Source: CAZGSN01 sp964371655 (GTDB lineage: Bacteria; Desulfobacterota; Binatia; HRBIN30). From it: a DNA stretch of 35,756 bases. A program made the position numbers and the translations under genes. The stretch covers positions 1-35,756 of the forward strand of contig CAYJOD010000070.1 in the NCBI GenBank assembly GCA_964371655.1, read 5' to 3'. Shown here one piece after another: positions 23,556 through 29,777 of the stretch (positions within the stretch are counted from its first letter, which is position 1; each line of letters begins with the position of its first letter). Below the pieces are notes generated by a model that searched no databases, was not told the DNA's origin, and saw only the letters and a list, made by a program, of their open reading frames with translations.

Positions 23556-24803
23556 TTGCCACGACCGAACTACCTCGACTGCGTGCACTGCGGCTTGTGC
23601 CTGTCGGCGTGTCCGACCTACGTCGAGCTCGGCACCGAGATGGATTCGCCGCGCGGGCGCATCTACCTGATCCGCGGCTTGGAAGAGCACCGGATCGATC
23701 TCACCGCCGACGTCGCCCGACATCTCGATCTGTGCCTGGGCTGCCGCGCCTGCGAGACGGCGTGCCCGTCCGGTGTCCATTACGGCGAGCTCATCGAATC
23801 GGCGCGGGCGCTGGTCGAAGCGCAACATCGGCGCGGCTGGCTCGACCGGATGCGGCGCGGCCTGATCCAGCTCGTCTTCCCGCGCCCACGGCTCTTGCGC
23901 CCGTTGCTGCTGCCGCTGCACGCCTTGGAAGCCATTGGCGTTCTCGACTTTCTGCGCCGGCACAGTGCCGTGCTGGGGATGCTGCCGCCTCTGGAGCGGT
24001 GGCGACCGCTTCCGAAACACTCGTTGCCTTATCCGGGGGGACCACCGGGGCCGGAGGCGAGACGAGTGGCGCTGCTCAGCGGTTGTGTGCAGCAGGTTCT
24101 CTTCGCCGCGACCAATCGTGCCACCGTGCGCGTGCTGGCGCGCAACGGTTGCGCGGTGCAGGTACCAACGGGGCAGACCTGTTGCGGCGCGTTGTATCTG
24201 CATGCCGGCGACCGCGCCCGGGCCCAGGCTTGTGCGCGGCGCAATCTCGATGCTTTCCCGACTGATGTCAACGCGATCATCGTCAACGCCGCCGGCTGTG
24301 GTGCACTGCTCAAGGAGTATGGGCAGCTGCTCGACGACGATCCCGTTTATGCCGCGCGCGCCCGCGCTTTCAGCGCCAAGGTTCGCGACGTCACCGAGTT
24401 CCTCGCCGCGCTGCCGTTGACGCCGCCGCAAGGTCGCATCGACGCACGCGTGACCTACCACGACGCCTGCCATCTGGCGCACGGGCAAGGCGTGCGCGAA
24501 GCACCGCGACAGCTACTGCGCCAGATCCCCGGCGTCGAGCTCGTCGAGCTGCGCGAGGCCGACATGTGCTGCGGCAGTGCCGGGAGTTACAACCTGACCG
24601 AACCCGAAATGGCGCGGCGACTCGGTGAACGCAAAGCGGCCAACGTCGGCGCCACGAAGGCCGACTACCTCGCCGTCGCCAATCCAGGCTGCGTGCTGCA
24701 GATCGCGTACCGGCTACGCGCCGCTGGTAGCAGCGCCACCGTCGTGCATCCGATCGAGCTTCTCGATCGGGCGTATCGCGCGGAAGGGCGCGACGAGCGT
24801 TGA
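23553..24803 (+). CDS. glcF: Glycolate oxidase iron-sulfur subunit GlcF
   Basis: Electron-transfer subunit of glycolate dehydrogenase, 416 residues. Two [4Fe-4S] ferredoxin motifs: Cys10/13/16/20 (CVHCGLCLSACP) and Cys61/64/67/71 (CLGCRACETACP). Two CCG domains follow: GCVQQVLFAATNRA with TCCGALYLHAGD, and YHDACHLAHGQG with DMCCGSAGSYN. All expected cysteines are present, so it should be functional. The ATG shares a base with the stop of the four-helix gene, and no independent Shine-Dalgarno is visible, which implies translational coupling to that gene. A half copy of the family B repeat starts directly after the stop. Confidence 0.93.
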   Translation: MLPRPNYLDCVHCGLCLSACPTYVELGTEMDSPRGRIYLIRGLEEHRIDLTADVARHLDLCLGCRACETACPSGVHYGELIESARALVEAQHRRGWLDRMRRGLIQLVFPRPRLLRPLLLPLHALEAIGVLDFLRRHSAVLGMLPPLERWRPLPKHSLPYPGGPPGPEARRVALLSGCVQQVLFAATNRATVRVLARNGCAVQVPTGQTCCGALYLHAGDRARAQACARRNLDAFPTDVNAIIVNAAGCGALLKEYGQLLDDDPVYAARARAFSAKVRDVTEFLAALPLTPPQGRIDARVTYHDACHLAHGQGVREAPRQLLRQIPGVELVELREADMCCGSAGSYNLTEPEMARRLGERKAANVGATKADYLAVANPGCVLQIAYRLRAAGSSATVVHPIELLDRAYRAEGRDER

Positions 24804-24905
24804 GAAAAGTTGGATCCCTCACCCCCGCCCTCTCCCGCAGGTGATGCGGGAGAGGGGGCACTTCCAAACACCGGCGCTGCTTGGGTTGTGGGCATCAGCC
24901 CGCGC
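24804..24905. repeat. Family B hairpin element, half copy
   Basis: AAAAGTTGGATCCCTCACCC, then TCTCCCGCAGGTGATGCGGG with AGAGGG, then TTCCAAACACCGGCGCTGCT and TGGGTTGTGGGC. It equals the right half of the 21709-21900 copy. The CTCTCCCGCA/TGCGGGAGAG stem could serve as a hairpin at the end of the glc transcript. Confidence 0.75.
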
Positions 24906-24967
24906 CAGGTTTCGCGTCCTAACCTGAAACCGAGCACCGGCTACCCGCTGCCGGAAACCCATTCGTC

Positions 24968-26059
24968 TCAGTACATGATCACGCTGCGTGCGACTTCTCC
25001 CTTTTCCATCGCTTCGAAGGCAGCATTCACGTCGTCGAGCTTGATGCGCCGGGAGACGAGCTCATCGAGCTTGAGGCGCTTCTGCATGTAGAGATCGATG
25101 AGCATCGGCATGTCGCGCTTCATGCTCCCGGAGCCATATAGGGAGCCGATCACCGACTTCTCCTCGAGCGGAACCATCATGCCCGGGACGCTGATGTCGG
25201 TGCCGAAGGGGGGGACGCCGACGACGACCGCCTTGCCACCGCGCTTCAGCGACATGAAGGCTTGGGTGATGACCGCAGGGACGCCGATGACCTCGAAGGC
25301 GTAGTCGACGCCGTGGCCGTCGGTGAGATCCTTGATCGCCGCCGATGGGTCGCCCGCCGTCTTCGGGTTCACGAAATGCGTGGCGCCGAATTGCTTGGCC
25401 AGGGCCAGCTTCGAATCCATCAGGTCGACGGCGATGATCTTCCCCGCGCCCTTGAGGACCGCACCTTGGATCACGTTCAGGCCAACACCGCCGCAGCCGA
25501 AGACAGCAACTGTTTCGCCCGGACGAATCTGCACCGTGTTGATCGCCGCCCCGACGCCGGTCATGACGCCACAGCCGACCAGACAAGCGCGGTCGAGAGG
25601 GACATCATCGGCGACCTTCACCGCGGCGGTGGCGCGGACGATCGTCTTTTCGGCGAAGGAGCCGACCCCGGCCATACGCGAGATGTCGAGTCCGTCCTTC
25701 TCGAAGACCGCCTCGCCACCCGCCATCATGCTGCGCACGTTGGCGTCGCAAAGGTGGTCGTGCCCGGCCAGGCAGTAGTTGCAGACGCCGCAGTTCTCGA
25801 CCCAGCACAGGATGACGTGGTCACCGGGCTTCAAGTTGGTGACACCCTTACCGACTTCTTCGATGATGCCGGCGCCTTCGTGACCCAGCACCACCGGCGG
25901 CGGCACCGGCAGCTTCATCTGCACGACCGAAAGGTCGGAGTGGCACACGCCGCTGGCCACCATCTTGACGACGACCTCATCCTCGCGCGGCGCCTTCAGC
26001 TTCACGTCCTCGATCTTCAAAGGTTCATTGAACGCATACATCACAGCAGCTTTGGGCAT
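24968..26059 (-). CDS. Zinc-dependent alcohol dehydrogenase (MDR, class III/NDMA-dependent-like)
   Basis: NAD(P)-linked or cofactor-bound alcohol/aldehyde oxidoreductase of the medium-chain family, 363 residues. Catalytic zinc ligands are Cys39 (SGVCHSD), His60-Glu61 (LGHEGAG) and Cys163. The structural zinc site is Cys90/93/96/104 (NCGVCNYCLAGHDHLC). The Rossmann motif VFGCGGVGLNV lies at 187-197 and VDLMDSK follows for cofactor binding. GGAGG seven bases upstream fixes ATG 26059; the reading to 26128 lacks such a site. The family assignment between glutathione-dependent formaldehyde dehydrogenase and NDMA-dependent ADH is open. It is convergent with the glc operon, so a link to C2 alcohols is possible but unproven. 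Confidence 0.92.
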   Translation of the reverse strand: MPKAAVMYAFNEPLKIEDVKLKAPREDEVVVKMVASGVCHSDLSVVQMKLPVPPPVVLGHEGAGIIEEVGKGVTNLKPGDHVILCWVENCGVCNYCLAGHDHLCDANVRSMMAGGEAVFEKDGLDISRMAGVGSFAEKTIVRATAAVKVADDVPLDRACLVGCGVMTGVGAAINTVQIRPGETVAVFGCGGVGLNVIQGAVLKGAGKIIAVDLMDSKLALAKQFGATHFVNPKTAGDPSAAIKDLTDGHGVDYAFEVIGVPAVITQAFMSLKRGGKAVVVGVPPFGTDISVPGMMVPLEEKSVIGSLYGSGSMKRDMPMLIDLYMQKRLKLDELVSRRIKLDDVNAAFEAMEKGEVARSVIMY

Positions 26060-26170
26060 TGGATCCTCCGTAGATTGATTGCCCGAGTCGGGCGGAGTTT
26101 TCGTATGCCGAACCGGGCGGCGGGTCAATGCAGGTGGTACAGCAGCGCCGGGGGTTGGGGGGGTAGGGGG

Positions 26171-26377
26171 TTACGCGGTTAGGGGATTGGCTCTGGCTGT
26201 TGGGGCCACGTGCGTCATCAACAGACATCCGGGCCGTAAGCGCAGGACTTCAGCCGGCGCCGGTGCTTGGACAGTGAGGCAGGCCTTCGCACTGGCCCGC
26301 TCGTGCAGGCCGAGACGCTTGCGCCACCAGACCAGCAATGTCTTCACAGCCTCTGACGTTTCCTTCCAGCAGCTCAC
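26171..26377 (-). CDS. Possible small ORF coupled to the dockerin gene
   Basis: 68 codons from GTG 26377, beginning MSCWKETSEAVKTLLVWWRK. The start overlaps the stop of the preceding minus-strand gene in a GTGA arrangement, and third positions are GC-rich over the first two thirds. I recognise no family. The remainder of 26060-26170 shows G-rich runs (GGGGGGTAGGGGG) and no gene. Confidence 0.3.
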   Translation of the reverse strand: MSCWKETSEAVKTLLVWWRKRLGLHERASAKACLTVQAPAPAEVLRLRPGCLLMTHVAPTARANPLTA

Positions 26378-27909
26378 GGACAGCCGTGTGCGCCGTTGTT
26401 GACCGCGGTTACGATGTCTTCCACTGCCGCATTGACGTCTAGGATCTTGCCGAGGTGAGAAGAGTTCCCAGCCGGGGCTTCAAGTCCCGCTCCCCTCGCC
26501 CGCATTACTTGCGGGAGAGGGTTAGGGTGAGGGAACCGCGGCGGCGCGGATGGGCCGAGCAAGCGTTGAGGAAGTTGAGAGGGATCCCTCACCCCCACCC
26601 TCTCCCTCGGTGAGGCGGGAGGGCGGGCGTTTCCAAACACTGGCGCTGCTTGGGTTGCGGGCGTAGCCCACGACAGGGTCGTTCCGCCGACGCCGCACGT
26701 CTCCGGGCCGCCGAGGGCCTCGTCGATCAGCTGCACGAGCTCGCCGGCACTGACGTGGCGATCACCGTTGCAATCACCGGCGCAGGGGATCGGGGCGGTG
26801 GGTGACGGCGAAGGTGTGACCGTGCTCGTCGCTGCTCCGGGGGTTGTGGGTCTCACGGTTGGCGTGATCGAGGGCGTTGCACTCGGGCTCGGAGTGGACG
26901 ACGCGGTGCTGCTCGGTGTGGCGCTGCCTGTGGCCGTCGCTGTGCCGGTCTCTGTGGGAGTCAGCGTCGGCGTCGGGCTCGGCAGCCCGGTCGATGTAGT
27001 CGTGGAGGTAGCCGTGCGTGTCGGTGTGTGCGTCGAGGTTTGAGTCTGACTTGGCGCGTGCGTCGCCGTCGCAGTTGGGGTTTGTGTCGAGGTTGGAGTC
27101 CGTGTCGGGGTTTGTGTCGGCGAGCTGGTAGCGCTCGGGCTGTTGGTCGTGGTGGCGGTGCGCGTGGGTGTCGATGTCGAGGTTGGAGTCGAAGTTGGAG
27201 AGCGGGTTGGTGTGAAGGTCGGGGAAGGAGTGGGAGTTCTGGACGCTGTCGCCGTCGGAGTCTGCGTCGGTGTCGGTGTGGAGGTGGGGGTGTTGGTCTG
27301 AGTCCTGGTCGCGGTGTGAGTCGGCGTCGAGGTCGGGGTTCGGGTCGGGGTGTGTGTGGGTGTGTTGGTGGCCGTAGGCGTGAGTGTGGGTGTCGATGTC
27401 TGGGTGAAGGTTGCCGTCGCGGTAGGAGACCGTGTCGGCGTGCGAGTCGACGTGGTGGTTGGTGTTGAGGTGCGTGTCGGTGTCGAGGTGTAGGTTCGTG
27501 TCGGTGTGCTGGTAGCGGTTTGGGTCGGTGTATGGGTGGCAGTCGAGCTCGCCGTGCGCGTCGCGGTCGTGGTGAAAGTGCTCGTCGGAATCATCGTCGC
27601 TGCCGGTGTCGCGCTCGGCGCCTGCACCACCTGCGGCCACAAGCCGCCGCTGAGAGTCAGGTTACCGCTCGTACTGCGCCCGGCATCGGCCTGACCGGCG
27701 GTACCGCCAAGACGTTGCGCACCGCTAGCGGCGAAGCTGCCGCCGCCGCCGTCGATCGTGTTGCGGTGCAGGTCGTAGGAGCCGGAGGTCTGGGCGTGGC
27801 CGAGTGCGGGCGCGAGAGTGAGCAAGAGGGTGCAGCACAACAACCGGTCGAGCTTCGGGGCGCGGTGGTTGCGGCCGCCATCCCCGTCCTGTCGACGCCT
27901 GTCATCCAT
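26374..27909 (-). CDS. Secreted Thr/Pro-rich protein with split dockerin-like domain
   Basis: 511 residues. A signal peptide (about 21-40, LLCCTLLLTLAPALGHAQ) is followed by a short module SYDLHRNTIDGGGGSFAASG to LSGGLWP (44-91), which I know from other secreted proteins of uncultured bacteria. About 275 residues of Thr-Pro-Ser repeats follow (TPTxTxT), a probable extended spacer. The C-terminus is dockerin-like: first calcium loop DCNGDRHVSAGELVQLIDEAL (380-400) and second helix VNAAVEDIVTAVNNGAHGCP (to 511). Between them residues 410-486 are encoded by an in-frame family B repeat (for example PHPNPLPQVMRARGAGLE), so the second calcium loop is disrupted. It starts 12 bp after the YadA-like gene and is probably co-transcribed. 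Confidence 0.75.
   Translation of the reverse strand: MDDRRRQDGDGGRNHRAPKLDRLLCCTLLLTLAPALGHAQTSGSYDLHRNTIDGGGGSFAASGAQRLGGTAGQADAGRSTSGNLTLSGGLWPQVVQAPSATPAATMIPTSTFTTTATRTASSTATHTPTQTATSTPTRTYTSTPTRTSTPTTTSTRTPTRSPTATATFTQTSTPTLTPTATNTPTHTPTRTPTSTPTHTATRTQTNTPTSTPTPTQTPTATASRTPTPSPTFTPTRSPTSTPTSTSTPTRTATTTNSPSATSSPTQTPTRTPTSTQTPTATATHAPSQTQTSTHTPTRTATSTTTSTGLPSPTPTLTPTETGTATATGSATPSSTASSTPSPSATPSITPTVRPTTPGAATSTVTPSPSPTAPIPCAGDCNGDRHVSAGELVQLIDEALGGPETCGVGGTTLSWATPATQAAPVFGNARPPASPRERVGVRDPSQLPQRLLGPSAPPRFPHPNPLPQVMRARGAGLEAPAGNSSHLGKILDVNAAVEDIVTAVNNGAHGCP
26469..26682. repeat. Family B hairpin element, full copy 2, in frame inside a coding region
   Basis: CGCATTACTTGCGGGAGAGG then GTTAGGGTGAGGG, a spacer, GGGATCCCTCACCCCCACCC then TCTCCCTCGG and the tail TTCCAAACACTGGCGCTGCT. 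The order matches the 21709-21900 copy. On the minus strand it is translated without a stop as about 70 residues of the dockerin protein. Confidence 0.8.
26785..27620 (-). repeat. Low-complexity tract encoding Thr-Pro repeats
   Basis: On the minus strand, ACN-CCN-type codons (ACACCGACAC, CGACCTCGAC and variants) repeat with irregular six- to eighteen-base spacing. Several frames are open through it because the repeats lack stop codons; only the Thr/Pro frame is continuous with a signal peptide and dockerin. Such tracts are prone to slippage and expansion. Confidence 0.7.
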
Positions 27910-27921
27910 CGCTGCCCCGCG

Positions 27922-29619
27922 TCACTCGTCGCCCCGACCAGTAGCGATGAAGGTGAAGTCGTTATCGACCAGCGCATAGGAACCGTTGGTGATGAAGACC
28001 TCGAAGGTATCGGCATCGACCTCGTTCACGGTCACCAGGCGTGCCAACGCCGCACTGGTCGGTGCGCTGTCGACCTCGGCGTTGGCGACGGGCACGAGTG
28101 ATCCAGTGCTTTCCGGAGTCACGTCAACCGTGATCTGGTAGTGTCCGGTGCCGAGCTTCGACAGGGTATAAACTCCGAACTCGCGGTTGACGGTACCCGC
28201 CGCCGTGACGCTGCCCCAGGCGATGATGGCATTGTCGCGGTAGTACTGCCCCGCCGCGGTTCCAATGCTGGCGTTGCCGGCATTCTTGCCCAAGCGCACG
28301 CCTTTAGTGGCGCGGATATTGAAGGTGTCGACGCCCGCCGATTCGAAGGAGGCGGCCGTCGAGTCGGCCCACACGAAGCTACCGACGTGGTTGGCCTTGG
28401 CGCGCAGGCCCGCGGCAAACGAGTAATCGCCGGCCGCCGTGTTCCGGTCACCACCCGCCACCGCGGAGTAAAGCCCGGACGCCGTGTTCTGGGCACCGCC
28501 CGCGACTGCGGAGTAATGCCCGGACGCCGTGTTAAGGTCACCGCCTGCGATCGTCGAGGATGAACCGGTCGCCATGTTGCGGTAACCGCCCCCCACCGTA
28601 GAACTCTGGTAGGACGCAGTGTTCCACAAACCGCCCGCTACAGTCGAGTAAGAACTGGCCGCGTTCCGAAAGCCACCGCCAACCGTCCCGCCATCATCCA
28701 GGACACGGTTGGCCATTGCCGGATCTATGGAATCACCGTTGGGAATACCGCCTCCGGAGATCGTTCCGCCCACGACCCCTCCTCCCATGGAATTGAACGG
28801 CGACCCGAGAATGACGTTGTTGGAACCTCTCGCGACCGCTGCCACGTTCGACGAGAGTGGCGGTACCAGGCGCAAGGCACGCTGGCCGTTGACCCGCAGC
28901 TCCAGCGCCTGGTTGTCGCTCGTGCCGAGGTAGTTACTGCTCGGGTTGGTGCCGGCGTTGCCGCTGAGGCCCCAGCCGCTGCCGGTCGGAGCTTGCCACA
29001 CGGCAGCGCCAGCGCTGGTCGTCAGCACCTGGCCGTTGCTGCCCGGAGCAATCTTGTCCACGGTCACCGCACCGTTGGCAAGGTCGGCGCTCCCCACCGC
29101 GCCGTCGAGAATCTTGGCGCTGGTCACCTGGCCGTCGCCGAGCTGCATTGCCCCGATAGCGCCGACCTGAATGTCGGTGCCGCCGACGCAGCCGGAGCAA
29201 GACACGTCGCCGGCCGTCTTCGAATACAGCGCGTTGGGTGCGGCGCTGAGCTTTTGCAGAGGGCTGAACGGTGCGCTGAATGAACCGCCGCCGCTCGGGC
29301 AGCGTACCGCAATCTGCAGCCAACGATCGCTGCCGTCGAAGGCGGTCGCGCCGAACTCGCCGGCACCGTTGAGCTCCACGCTAAAAACGCCGCCGCTCAC
29401 CGGCACACTCGACGCGGCTTGGGTTGCGCCGATCTGTGCGCCGCCGCTGAGCGAGTCGACGAGACTGAACTGAAAGTCGCACGACGTCGCGGTGGTCGGG
29501 ACCGTGCCGTCCTGCAACTGGCCCTGATACGTAAACCCCGAGCCCAACGGTGCCCCCGCCGCGGCGCTCGACAGCGACAGAACCATCGCTGCCACCCTCA
29601 CGATTGATTCTCTGGCCAT
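27922..29619 (-). CDS. Exported protein with YadA-head-like left-handed repeats
   Basis: 565 residues from ATG 29619 (MARESIVRVAAMVLSLSSAA signal, cleaved near 23). The first module is GSGFTYQGQLQDG (27-39) to about 125, a domain common in large exported proteins. A linker of short repeats follows (GQVTSAKILDGAVGSADLAN, then GAVTVDKIAPG). About residues 310-406 hold 14-residue head repeats (STVAGGLWNTAS, SAVAGGAQNTAS, SAVAGGDRNTAA), the YadA/Hep_Hag pattern. No C-terminal beta-barrel anchor of trimeric autotransporters is present; the end is a beta-rich domain (FEVFITNGSYALVDND). It is therefore probably a secreted or peripherally attached surface protein. Longer readings upstream of 29619 lack a signal at the N-terminus. 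Confidence 0.8.
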   Translation of the reverse strand: MARESIVRVAAMVLSLSSAAAGAPLGSGFTYQGQLQDGTVPTTATSCDFQFSLVDSLSGGAQIGATQAASSVPVSGGVFSVELNGAGEFGATAFDGSDRWLQIAVRCPSGGGSFSAPFSPLQKLSAAPNALYSKTAGDVSCSGCVGGTDIQVGAIGAMQLGDGQVTSAKILDGAVGSADLANGAVTVDKIAPGSNGQVLTTSAGAAVWQAPTGSGWGLSGNAGTNPSSNYLGTSDNQALELRVNGQRALRLVPPLSSNVAAVARGSNNVILGSPFNSMGGGVVGGTISGGGIPNGDSIDPAMANRVLDDGGTVGGGFRNAASSYSTVAGGLWNTASYQSSTVGGGYRNMATGSSSTIAGGDLNTASGHYSAVAGGAQNTASGLYSAVAGGDRNTAAGDYSFAAGLRAKANHVGSFVWADSTAASFESAGVDTFNIRATKGVRLGKNAGNASIGTAAGQYYRDNAIIAWGSVTAAGTVNREFGVYTLSKLGTGHYQITVDVTPESTGSLVPVANAEVDSAPTSAALARLVTVNEVDADTFEVFITNGSYALVDNDFTFIATGRGDE

Positions 29620-29718
29620 CTCGCGCCTCCTTCGTGAAGAGAGCTGAAGACAGTGGCCCTCATCCCATCGTGTCGCGCCGGATGTCAAGGCCGTGAGGAG
29701 GGAAGCTCGGGCTTCACT

Positions 29719-29752
29719 CTTCTCTGCGTCCCTCGGCGACCTCTGCGGTGAG
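29719..29752. repeat. Solitary CTCTGCGTC-type arm
   Basis: TCTTCTCTGCGTCCCTCGGC then ACCTCTGCGG: words like the right arm at 15883-15909. The complementary arm is not visible nearby. It lies between the YadA-like gene start and the stop of the lipoprotein gene at 29778. Confidence 0.45.
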
Positions 29753-29777
29753 ATTCAGTTGCGTCCGGACGCGCCCG

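Noticed and set aside
24804..24905. Rho-independent terminator after glcF
   Set aside because: The stem is present but no T-run follows, and the sequence is a half copy of a dispersed repeat. It may still stop transcription.
26774..27640. Alternative open frames in the Thr/Pro tract (Asp/His-rich 288 codons and others)
   Set aside because: Repeat DNA lacking stop codons leaves several frames open. Only one has a signal peptide and a proper C-terminal domain.
28400..28690. Regularly spaced repeats resembling a CRISPR array
   Set aside because: They encode the 14-residue YadA-type head repeats in frame, and there are no unique spacers or cas genes.
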